Shown piece after piece: positions 35,801 to 43,100 of a stretch of 64,000 nucleotides of DNA (its first letter is position 1; each line of letters starts with the position of its first letter). A program made the translations under genes and the position numbers. The stretch spans positions 32,334,743 through 32,398,742 of the forward strand of contig NC_080043.1 in assembly GCF_012489685.1 (NCBI RefSeq). Direction: 5' to 3'. The notes beneath the pieces are model-generated. The model saw only the letters and a list, made by a program, of their open reading frames with translations. It was not told the origin of the DNA and made no database searches. Source of the DNA: Lotus japonicus. Lineage: Eukaryota > Streptophyta > Magnoliopsida > Fabales > Fabaceae.

Positions 35801-36852
35801 CTGATATATCAGCTCCCGTAAGTGCTGTAAATAGGCATTTGCCAATTTTTGTGATAACAATAATAATTCATGACACATTTGGGATAAGCAATGGCTCTTG
35901 AATCAGTTGGTTCTCTCTGGTCACAGAAAACCTGTTAGTATTCATCTTAACTAACTTCTCATTCCTTAAGGCTTGCTAAACTTACTTCCCTAGGAATCTC
36001 AAGCCTACGTCCATGTCATCAAATATAACCCAACGTTAATTTAGCAACAACAAAACTAGTACAGAATAAAACATCATCAGAGGAAGGAATACATAACCTA
36101 TCCTTGATAAATATTACAAGCTCAAGCATACCACTGATACAAACCCTACCACTGCTACAAAACAGCAACATTCCACTATCTTTTACCTGGCATTTTGTCG
36201 CCATCGGTTCCTTCTAGAACTTCAAGGTAGTGAACAAACGAGGGAACCACAATGTCAAGCTTCCCATCACTGCCAAACAAAAACAAAAAACAACCATTTG
36301 ACACCACAACTCGTAACACACAACATCAAGCCAAAACCACAGCTTCCAGCACACACATTCACGCAAGTCAACCCGTCTTTCCCAACCCACATCAAAATCA
36401 GATCACCCACGCAATAAAACCACCACGAAAATAACACAAATTGAGTTGCAAAAACAAATCAATTGAGAAGAACCAGAGTTCGCAAAAAACTAACTTGTTA
36501 ATATCAGCAATCAAGGGGTTTGCATAGATGCTGGAACTAACTTCAGTCTGCCATCTCAGCTCCAAATTCTTCGGGCACTTCGAATTCACCAGAGCATCCT
36601 CATCACTAACCACAAATACACACAACCCATCAAACAAAAACATAAAAAATTGAAACCTAATTTATGAAATCAAAGAAACTATGATCAAAGAGCATGGCAA
36701 TACATTTCCGGGTATCCAAGGGTGTCGTCGGAGGCTTCGCGCTCCCGGAACGCATTCTTCTTCGAATCCTCAGCGAGAACAACGAAGGAGGAGCAGGTGT
36801 AGAGAACAAGGGAGAGCAGAAGAAGAACCTTGGTTGACAACGATGGTTTCAT
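17868..36852 (-). CDS. DEX1: DEX1 orthologue, FG-GAP repeat exine protein (13 exons)
   Basis: Exons on the minus strand: 36852-36704, 36605-36495, 36269-36187, 32740-32623, 32526-32366, 32001-31499, 31375-31305, 26673-26417, 20078-19897, 19018-18735, 18647-18530, 18458-18276, 18182-17868. All introns are GT-AG and every junction keeps frame, giving 844 residues. A signal peptide (about 1-27, hydrophobic [18 protein letters not shown]) is followed by calcium-binding FG-GAP/integrin-alpha-like loops of D-x-[DN]-x-D-G type near residues 84, 132, 379, 460, 506 and 551. An acidic, low-complexity linker is encoded by exon 6 (about 208-375). One C-terminal membrane helix lies near 809-829, with a short tail. 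In Arabidopsis DEX1 is needed for primexine and pollen exine patterning. The start was chosen because the ATG opens directly into the signal peptide. Coding sequence is intact despite large intronic transposons; length is close to the just-under-900 residues I recall for the family. Confidence 0.95.
19288..19650 (+). mobile_element. TRIM-like miniature LTR retrotransposon (DEX1 intron 9)
   Basis: Two diverged copies of an LTR-like unit lie at about 19290-19421 and 19530-19645. Both contain GGTCCCACA/GGCCCCACA, GACTA, AAATATG, a TAGCTTTTG(G/C) block and an ATTCTAAGA end. The first copy is followed directly by TGGTTTCTGAGC, a decayed initiator-Met tRNA primer site; the second is preceded by a purine-rich tract ending GAGGGAGGTG. 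That is the layout of a TRIM: short LTRs, primer site, no coding sequence. The target duplication was not read. Confidence 0.55.
20771..21109 (-). mobile_element. LTR retrotransposon end relic with tRNA primer site (DEX1 intron 8)
   Basis: On the minus strand the sequence TGGTATCAGAAC (complement of about 20778-20789) matches the initiator-Met tRNA primer site used by many plant retrotransposons. The minus-strand sequence before it (21000 down to 20795) would be the LTR tail. Beyond the primer site (20200-20770) I see only degenerate sequence with C-rich segments and no convincing retroviral domain. Confidence 0.4.
21110..21493 (-). repeat. 3' LTR of the chromovirus
   Basis: 384 bp and by eye identical to the 5' LTR except at one position. 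The purine-rich AGAAGTGGGTAT just before it on the minus strand is the likely plus-strand primer. The last codons of the polyprotein frame, including its stop at 21370-21372, lie inside this LTR. Confidence 0.92.
21370..24219 (-). CDS. Retrotransposon Pol: RT, RNase H, integrase, chromodomain-like end
   Basis: The uninterrupted frame opens at the [10 protein letters not shown] block just upstream of reverse transcriptase; the first codon, GTG, is not a real start. The RT catalytic box is FFDDILVYS (about residue 150). RNase H starts near [15 protein letters not shown]. Integrase has the H-x-H/C-x2-C zinc site (HGGHSG ... CDTCQ) and the DDE core (Asp in [10 protein letters not shown], Asp in VSDRDPLF, Glu in [11 protein letters not shown]). 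[11 protein letters not shown] is followed by a chromodomain-like stretch [17 protein letters not shown]. The frame ends with GKLS inside the 3' LTR. It is offset by one base from the Gag frame near 24220-24245, where the region is G-rich; no canonical slippery heptamer is obvious. All catalytic residues looked for are present. Confidence 0.93.
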   Translation of the reverse strand: MRPYRYPHVQKTEIEKQVRDMLEAGIIRASTSAFSSPVILVKKKDQTWRMCVDYRALNKVTIPDKFPIPVIEELLDELHGSKYFSKLDLKSGYHQVRMKAEDVHKTAFRTHEGHYEYLVMPFGLMNAPSTFQSLMNDVFRPMLRQGVLVFFDDILVYSKDWETHLAHLKQVLQLLAQQSLTANRKKCQFAQNRVEYLGHLISETGVAVDPSKVISVQNWPIPKNVKGVRGFLGLTGYYCKFIKDYGKVARPLTELTKKDAFSWGLPAQKAFEILKEKLTQAPVLALPDFSKEFQLECDASGIGIGAILLQDKHPIAYFSKALGPRNLTKSAYEKELMAVVLAIQHWRPYLLGRKFVVSTDQKSLKELLHQTVVTCGQQNWAAKLLGYNFDIVYKPGNQNKGADALSRVEDGGELRVITTYPQWEEHALIMKEVQADANLTQIIKDLQHQTGDHPGYSLHKGILLYQNRLVLAKNSSFIPRMLQEFHTTPHGGHSGFLRTYRRLAANIYWRGMTNDVQEFVRACDTCQRHKYMATTPAGLLQPLPIPEQIWEDLSLDFITGLPRSKGYEAVLVVVDRLSKYSHFIPLKHPYSARNIAELFAKEIIRLHGVPSSIVSDRDPLFMSNFWREIFRLQGTTLKMSSAYHPESDGQTEVVNRCLETYLRCFSAEQPKNWATWIHWAEYWFNTTFHSATQKTPYEIVYGRKPPVLVRWGLGETRVAAVQQELSDRDETLRQLKVHLVRAQERMRGQANAKRVDKSFTVGEWVFVKLRAHRQNSVVTRAQPKLAARYYGLYPIEKRIGAVAYRLKLPPGSKVHPVFHVSLLKKAVGEYAEDTELPENLAGEDDPLAQPEKIIAVRSTIRQGVNIPQVLIQWKQGTCEEATWEDTTTIRSQYPEFHLEDKVQELEVGIDRAGLPDGPNEVLIHQGPSGPRVWRVYSRRGKKGTSGKLS
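24105..25712 (-). CDS. Retrotransposon Gag-protease part
   Basis: The frame starts [10 protein letters not shown], has a coiled-coil-like N-terminus ([15 protein letters not shown]), a capsid segment with [20 protein letters not shown] (about residues 113-132), a CCHC zinc knuckle [14 protein letters not shown] (about 220) and a pepsin-type protease site [12 protein letters not shown] (about 305). Capsid sequence stops abruptly after LLERYGGHG and jumps to an Asn/Arg-rich linker, so the second half of the usual Retrotrans_gag domain appears to be missing, in frame. The C-terminal residues after about 24240 are read in the wrong frame; the true polyprotein continues in the overlapping Pol frame. 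It is a retrotransposon gene, not a host gene. Confidence 0.9.
   Translation of the reverse strand: MPPQKTKQVVTQMEAKINALETELAEMRTSLAAVTLAVKDLPSSLVLMMEKSMGKKVPAEEESGNRSPGIQIGNMNMTPERNVDQGEPSRLSTLQGDALNEFRQSIKKVELPIFDGKDPAGWISRAEVYFRVQETSPEIKVSLAQLSMEGTTIHFYNSLVEAEENLTWERLRDALLERYGGHGPRNEHKNVSDNKRNGPRDRGFHHLTYPQLMERKQKGSCFKCGGPFHPMHQCPDKNLRVLILEDDDGELDEGNILALEVGEHEDDQDGELSLMCLKNLVSEGRNEHPQTMKLCGTVSGVPVMILIDSGATHNFVDAQLARRMGWEIVQTPRMTVQMGDGYRTQIQGRCKGIEVAIGEYQFRCNPHLFDLGGPDIVLGIEWLRTLGDTIANWQTQNISFWWEHKWVKLHGIRVEQDSIGALQSILLPSRGQGQLGLRDLGEPTSHDGNAESLTREQQRNLQQLLQDWDQVFQEKKGLPPSRGREHQINLMQGQGPLMCALIAIPMCRKQKLKSKCAICWKLESSAPAQVLFQVR
25757..26140 (-). repeat. 5' LTR of the chromovirus
   Basis: 384 bp, TG...CA boundaries, followed on the minus strand by AAT and the TGG of the primer site. 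It is flanked on its outer side by the ATGAT target duplication. It carries the promoter of the element by analogy; I did not pin down a TATA box. Confidence 0.92.
27470..29414 (+). pseudogene. Unrecognised ~275-codon ORF split by a transposon
   Basis: Two open segments, 27470-27891 and 28994-29414, are in the same frame once the 27892-28984 element and one copy of its 9-bp target duplication are disregarded. The first contains [20 protein letters not shown] and [18 protein letters not shown]; the second contains [20 protein letters not shown] and [20 protein letters not shown] do not recognise a domain: no zinc knuckle, RT motif or protease triad is visible. The first ATG is at 27494. It lies between the LTR-like repeats of the 26960-29818 element, so it may be a captured host sequence or a fast-evolving element protein. 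Running open for this length without other stops argues that it was coding until recently. Confidence 0.5.
27892..28984. mobile_element. Mutator-like non-autonomous element, 9-bp TSD
   Basis: The terminal inverted repeats of about 195 bp begin GGCTTAAATACTC and end GTATTTAAGCC. They are flanked by a perfect 9-bp duplication TTCAATAGA (27883-27891 and 28985-28993). The 1093-bp body has no transposase. Its core (28130-28700) is purine-rich on the plus strand and gives Ser/Pro/His-rich frames on the minus strand. It interrupts an open reading frame. Confidence 0.9.
29459..29722 (+). repeat. 3' LTR of a second gypsy-type element (relic)
   Basis: It runs TGATAGGTACTC ... GGTTCTATCA and is preceded by CACCTTGAGGACAAGGTG and a G-run purine tract, the same arrangement as the 3' end of the intact chromovirus at 21110-26140. 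So this is a related element on the opposite strand of which only the 3' end remains. It contains a TATAAATA-like box near 29544, a GA microsatellite (29555-29568) and a (C)TTTCTCTTGTATCTCTC region typical of LTR R/U5. Confidence 0.65.
29824..31304 (+). mobile_element. Degenerate LTR retrotransposon remains (DEX1 intron 7)
   Basis: TGGTATCACAGCTC at about 30010 follows a TCCTATCA LTR-like end and is a close match to the initiator-Met primer site. A second LTR-like segment starts near 30338 (TGTTAGGGGTTACGG). A short copia-type Gag fragment follows at 30783-30956. Nothing else is coding-like. Orientation is opposite to DEX1. Confidence 0.5.
30783..30956 (+). pseudogene. Ty1/copia Gag N-terminal fragment
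   Basis: A 57-codon open segment starts [20 protein letters not shown] and contains [17 protein letters not shown], the usual start of copia Gag proteins (the UBN2-type K-L-x-G-x-N-Y-x-x-W motif). It ends at TAG, and no further Gag sequence follows in any frame. It is a truncated remnant. Confidence 0.6.
32925..34065. mobile_element. Mutator-like non-autonomous element, 9-bp TSD (DEX1 intron 3)
   Basis: Near-perfect terminal inverted repeats of about 165 bp begin GGCTTAAATGCATTTGG and end with the reverse complement. They are flanked by a 9-bp duplication TATAATTTT (32916-32924 and 34066-34074). The body is 1141 bp and encodes no transposase. It includes a 168-bp direct tandem duplication and, read on the minus strand, Ser/His/Pro-rich open frames. 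It shares the GGCTTAA terminal bases with the other two Mutator-like elements in the window but the inner repeats differ. Confidence 0.9.
33480..33825. repeat. 168-bp tandem duplication inside the 32925-34065 element
   Basis: The block containing GATGGCTTGATGGTGCTGG and ending near the GTATCAGAAGAAGAGG segment occurs twice, offset by 168 bases (TGGCTTG at 33501 and 33669). The two units differ at only a few positions. 168 is divisible by three, so the minus- and plus-strand frames also repeat. Confidence 0.8.
34340..35110 (+). pseudogene. Ty3/gypsy Gag relic (DEX1 intron 3)
   Basis: Around 34800-34950 the plus strand reads [20 protein letters not shown] with stops and frame changes nearby, matching the capsid motif of the intact chromovirus in this window ([20 protein letters not shown]). 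Upstream purine-rich sequence would be the Gag N-terminus. No other gypsy domain survives downstream. It is opposite in orientation to DEX1. Confidence 0.55.
35275..35395 (+). repeat. LTR-like fragment of the TRIM family
   Basis: TGTTCCGATCTCACATCGAC ... CAAGCTAGCTTTTTGGG ... CCCAAATTCTAAGATG. The AGCTAGCTTTT block and the ATTCTAAGA(TG) end match the LTR units at 19290-19645. No primer site completes it, so it is probably a solo LTR or truncated copy. Confidence 0.5.
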
Positions 36853-39800
36853 ATGATCTCTCGTGGAATTGACCTCACCAGATTGCTCTACTCGACGATT
36901 GGTTCGTTGGGTTGAATTGGGTGATTTAGAATTGATGGATCAGCATTTCATAGCGAGAATTGAGTGAAATGAAACCCTAGCTAGCTCGTAGTAGCAGGGT
37001 TTCTTCGTTCTATGCTGCGATCTCTGTGGTGAAGGAACAGAGAGTGAGAGAGTTGAAGGGGAAATGGTGCTACAGTGTGTGAAGAAAATCGCCGGTTCGT
37101 GAAAACGGTGAGTGTTGGTGGTAGTAACGCACTTGATTTGGGGTTTAGAGTTTTAACGCACTTTGTTTCTGGGAAATTGGATTCAATTCCTTCATATTTA
37201 TCATTATTTATCATTATTGCTCTTGACATCTCTTTTATTATAGGAGATAATATTTTTTTACATCGGAAAGATAAATTGCATAATCGAATGATTGATTTAA
37301 CTTATACGTCTCTCAACTCTTACAAAATGCAATTACCTCCTATTCTTAACCCACATAGCAAATCCTGATTTTTGTCCCGTGAAAAAGTATTTCATAATTT
37401 TTAATCTTTACAAATATAAATTGTTATTTGTTTTAATCTTTTTTGTTTTTTTTATAGGTAAAGATTTATTAATGGGATAGGAGGGGTACCCTCCCTAACT
37501 CATAACACATTACATATGATCAAATTAAGATAAAGAGCTTAAGATAATTTCTCATTTCCTCGGATCATATAATTTCCAACAACCCACTACATATCAATAA
37601 GACACATCATAGGTTAATCTTTGTTGTTAAGTTTTGCTTATGAGACTTATGGAATGATGACTCACATATTCTAGTTGGTTTTTTTTTTTATCAAAATTAA
37701 CATTGTGAGACTCATTTATTTACACAACCCAATGTAATTTAGACTTTGAACATGAAAAACACATGTGAGACAATAGGCAAAATTTTACATCAATGTTTGA
37801 GTGGTGTAAATGGATGGGTCTCACAATGTCAAATCAGATAAAACAACACGAAGTATGAATTGTGAGTTTTGTAAGCAAAACTTAATGGCAATGGCTAAAA
37901 CAGGTGACAATGTGTAATTTTAGGATTAAAACTGAAAAATGAATTTTCAAGGACTAGAACCAACATTTTTTATGTTTTCAAGGAGAAAATACATATTTAA
38001 GCCTTTAGAATAATTAAGAGGGTGTGGTTTTGGCACTCTAAAATACATGCTTGCCTCTTCTTCTTCCCTCAAACTCACCCATTGCACAACACCCCCGACC
38101 CACTTCATCTTCTTCCCTCAACCTCACTCATCACCTTCATCTTCTTCTTCCTTCTCACCCCCAAGCCCCAACCTATTCGAACCAGTTCTGTGATAGTGTT
38201 ATTCACTTTTGCTCGTATTATAAAATACAATATTGGGTTTTACCCATAAGTAAAGAAAAAACCCTTCTTAAAAATACATTCCTAGATTTTAAAAATTCTG
38301 GTATCTTAAAAATACATTACCGATTTTTAAACGAGGGAGCCTTGAAAATTTGTTATTTGCAATATGGTTATGCATGGATGCTGATTTATGCTCAAACGTG
38401 ATTGGATGCACGTTGGATCAGGCCTGATCCACGTTTAAAGACCTCAAACGTGATTTTTCCATCTCCATTGATGTTTGGATGTTAAATGTTGATCCAATTC
38501 TGGCCCCAGAATTGGATCTATCCTAACACAACAATTTGTTGCTTTAGCATCAATGTTGATCCAATTGTCCCCTTTCCCTTTTACAGATCCAATTCAAGTC
38601 TATCAGATCCAATTCCTGATAAATGTATCCAAACATAAATCACGTCACTCAAACTCACGTTTACCAGATCCAATTCATATCAGATCCAATTCTGGCCAGA
38701 TCCAATTCTACTAACGCCGAGCCAAACACACACTAAGACATCAACTCAATGTAGCAATGTGGACATTAACTATTATGTTTCTCAAGTATATCATACTTCT
38801 TTTCATTGAAAAAGCAAAAGAATAACATTGATGAGTACAAGTAAAAAATGTTCTATACCTCACACTTCTACTATTCGGTTCATTTGCTTCCTGACAAGCC
38901 TCACACATTTCAAAGCACACAAAATAAAAGTAAGAATTGGAATAAATATTCTTTCACACCTCAAAAATGAGGTCGAAAGAGGTGGAGGATGAGAGAGATA
39001 GGAATAAAATAAAAAGTAAAAAAGAAAAAATATAAGATTTGATAAATAATAAGATGAGAGAAATAAAAATAAAAATAAGTGAAAATAAAATGGAGAAAAA
39101 ATGAGGTGTTAGTATATCATTATTAAAAGAATTCCTTTCATTGGGTTGAAAACACTTTCAAGCTAAAAGTAACACATACAAACAGTCATAATGGGGGCAT
39201 GATAGAAATGCAGTTTTTTATGGGCTTTAGCCCTCCCAATTAGCAAAAAACAAATAAATAGAAATGCTAGTTTTATCAGGGAAATTAGTAAATCAACTTG
39301 GCCGAGTACTTTGAGTAACTGAAATCAAGACAACTACACCAAACTCGTACATTACAATTACCTACAATAAGACAATTCCCATCAGATGAGTTGAAACCCC
39401 AATATAGAAAACTACCGGTTACATTTTACAAGTGGGTGCAGGTATGAAAATTAGCTTGAATATTTTTGAAAAAAATTCTACCTATTTTAGTTTTTAAAAT
39501 TAAAAATGAATAGATCGTTGATTGTGTTTTTTATTAATGTGACTCTTACAATTTTAGTAATATAGGTTTTTTAATTCATGAAACAAATACATTTTTTTTG
39601 AAGTTATGAAATAAATACATTACCAAAGACTATATTAACTAAAATATGAATATGATTGAGTGATTGGAAAATAAAACATGAAAAGAGAGCGGAAGACTGG
39701 TTAGTTCTACATGAATATTCACATTCGGGAAATTCTAGCCAATGCAAGGGAACTTTGACATCAAGAAAAGCTCCCTTTGAATAACTTTTAATCACTAATT

Positions 39801-40101
39801 AAAAAAAGAAAAATGATAATATACATTGAGATCCTAAACCTAACTCTCTTGATCTGGACAACCATAGGAAATGGATTCAGGCCGGAATTTGTGCGGTACC
39901 ACCTGCATCACACAACTCAGCAGCAATTACCGCAAGAACTAATAATTACATAATAGAAGCAACCTTCGGTTAATGGCTAAATAGTAATACATAGCCAAAT
40001 CCTAAACAAATTCCAATAAATCTCAGAGCCAGACATCACTGGATACATTTGATCTTGTTCTCACTTGTGAGCATAAGTTCCTATCTAACCACCACCACCA
40101 A
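36853..40101. other. Intergenic: DEX1 promoter side and capping enzyme 3' side
   Basis: 36853-37100 next to the DEX1 start codon is the likely 5' UTR and core promoter. The middle is AT-rich with no supported gene; the frames at 37075-37368 and 38022-38401 have no recognisable content. A small MITE-like element sits near 38472-38728. The region just below 40102 would hold the 3' UTR of the capping enzyme on the minus strand. Confidence 0.45.
38472..38728. mobile_element. Possible MITE with repeated GATCCAATTC motif
   Basis: The ends TGTTTGGATGTTAA and CTAACGCCGAGCCAAACA are partly complementary (TGTTTGG...CCAAACA). The interior repeats GATCCAATTC at least six times in both orientations. No coding sequence or clear target duplication. 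Confidence 0.35.
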
Positions 40102-43100
40102 TCATTGCTTACGTCTTGCAGCATTTGCATGCTGAGTTGCTTTACTATCCATTCTTATCCTGTCAGCATACATAGGCAGCCGGATTATCTCATCTATTTC
40201 ATTCAATAAGTCCTCCTCCGTAATGTTGTCTCTTATGCTTCGCATCACCTATAATAATAAATTAAGTAAATGACTGAGGCCAAGTGCAGAATCAGAGTTG
40301 AGGGAAATTAGAAAATGGGATTTAGTATTGGACCTTCTTGTATGTATTAAACTCATTTGGAGTTGATTTATCTGTCCTGACTCGCAAGAATTTCCATTCC
40401 AGTTCATCAAAATCCCAGGAACACTCTATGATCTTTCCAGCATAAACTGAGGGATCTGAGTCATCTGCAGATTTTAGGGTTTCAGAAAGTAATCAAAATA
40501 AATGCAGTTAGAATAAAACAAGGACCAGAAACTTCAGACTTAACAATTAAACAAGCAACATCAAAATAATGACAAAAAAAATAAAAATAGAACAACATCA
40601 TGTATTAATAGTAATACTAAAGCATCATTCAAAACAATTTATAGGTACAGCTTCCTTCTCCAACCACTTTTTGAATGGTGCTAGAAACTGGTTATTATGA
40701 AAATAACCAAACTTTAACTCTAAAGTAGCATATGAAAATGCGCTACATTGAGAAATAAATAATGCCAATGGGGTTGTAAAAGAGCTCAGTAATTAAACTC
40801 GGTTGTTTAGTTAAAGAAACAAGCTCAAGCTCAAGCTCAACTTAGTAACCTTCGCATTCACAGCTGACAAATAACTAGGGTATGTTTATAGCAAATTTAT
40901 TTATTATATTTACCTAATACCTAGAGAATTGTAGTTTTGATCATTATCTATATCTATCAGTTACCTAACTCCAATTTTCAAGAGTTATATTCTAGATGAG
41001 TTTCTATCACTCTGAAAAAAAAACTCCATAATGTGTGAATTTCAGTCACATTCCTTAGTGCAAAATTACATATATTTTTACTTTATCTTCTAGCATAAAT
41101 ATCTGCTAAATACTAAATTAGTAAACACAAACAAAATTCAATTAGAAATTTGATAGAGGAAACAAACAATCAAGCTATAGACAAACTAATATAGCCCTGC
41201 TCAAGTTTCAAGTTCAGACAAGTGAAGCTCAAACTTTAAACTTGAGAAAATTTTTTTAGGCCAAGTTTGAAATTCAAGCAATTGACACATTTCGACCCCG
41301 TAAAAGCCAAGACTTGTCTTATATTTTGGGCTAGACCTAACTCTACCCCAAGAAGTAACTTGTGTGATGAGGATTACTCAAGTTTACAATGATTACTTTG
41401 GTCGTATCTCTAATTAATATAGGATTTTAAACACCTAAAAAACCGAAGACTGAACATCTAGAACGTAGAGATTGTAGGACTGTTATTATTTTTTGGTAAG
41501 GCTGGTTCACTGAGATAGTCGTGAGGCTATGATGATTTGATTCTTCGATGCACAACGTCGAGGTTCTCTGCTCTGTTCGGTCTCTCTTTGGTGCTCTGTT
41601 TCATCTCCCTTTTGTGCTCTATTTAGCACATCAAGTTAGTGCTCTAATTTGTCTCTCTTTGATTATAATATGCTATGCTTTTGCCTCACTTCTGAGCTCA
41701 TTTTCTGTTCTTTTTGAAGAAATCATATCCTCACGTGCGGCTGGTGGAGGAGAATCTAACATTCATAAGAATGCAGCTAGAATCACAAGCAATGTGGCTG
41801 AAACCGTGGGGTGTATACTGATGAGGATGCAAGATAAATAAAATGCAAACATTGTAAGAAAGATTATATAGGAGGTGAGAATAGATGAAAACATCATTTA
41901 GCAGGAACTCGGAAAGATGTTGTAGCGTGCACATCTGTTCCTGATGATGTTAGGAAGCAAATGCCGGACATTGTTCCCAGCTTACAAGAAAAATACATAA
42001 ATAAGTACAGAAGAGTATGAAGGACCTTCTAGAGGTGAATCTCTGAATGAGTCCGAAAAAGGAAAAGGAAAGAAATTGACAATCTTGCAATCCTTTTCAA
42101 GAGAAGGGGAGTGAGCTCTCAAACTACCAACAACTCCATTTTTCAAGAAGAGTTTAAGGGAGCATGCATGCCAAATAATTGCCTGTTTTTTACACCAATG
42201 TCATCCCTTTTCATTAGCCAAAGTGGAGTTCCAGGAGATGTGAGATAATTGCCTGACATGGTATTTGATTTAAGTCTTCTTAGCATTAGATTTAGGTTAA
42301 ACATTTGAAACAAAGTTGAAATGACAAAGAAAAATTTGGACGATCACAAATCTTACTGGAAGAAATGGGCATGCGCAAGGGGTGTTCAACTGTTCATTGG
42401 TTCGAATTGACCCAAAAAGCCAAATAATTCTAACCAAACCAATCTAATGGTTCAGATTGAATTGATTAATTGGTTCTCTTCACTTTAAATCCAAACCAAA
42501 CCAATAGCAATTTCAGATATATCTTTTTTTCAACCCAATCACCGAATTTGTTTTCATTCCATATTTAAATGTTTATATTTATGCTTTTTAAAACTCTAGT
42601 ACTGATATTATTATCTTTTTTTAGTTATTTTGTCTCAGTCATCTATGTTATCACGTGTCTTTAGTTATATTTACTATCCAGTTTTATCATATTATAAATA
42701 AATAAAACTAATGAGTAATGAGTTACACAGTTATAATCATAATAATTAGTATTAATTAAATTTAAAAGTAATATCACTGTTTGCATTGACTTTATAGCTA
42801 TGTTATTCTCTAAACACAAGTATAAGTTTAAATATAATTTTTCCTTTAGTGGAGGATCTTATGATCCGTGTTACTATCTAATGATACGATCTTTTACCCC
42901 CCTCTTGATCCTAAGTAAAATCTTCATGTTGACACATTTACTAGGATAGTTGCGGGACCAGATTGATTCTTAGAAATCTATAGGTGGCTCAATATTTGAT
43001 TCTGATACCATCTTAGAATTAGGGGAAGGCTTGATTATACCCCACAAGCTAGCTCATGAGGTTACCTTAAAAATACTACTTTTCATATCTCTGGTCATTG

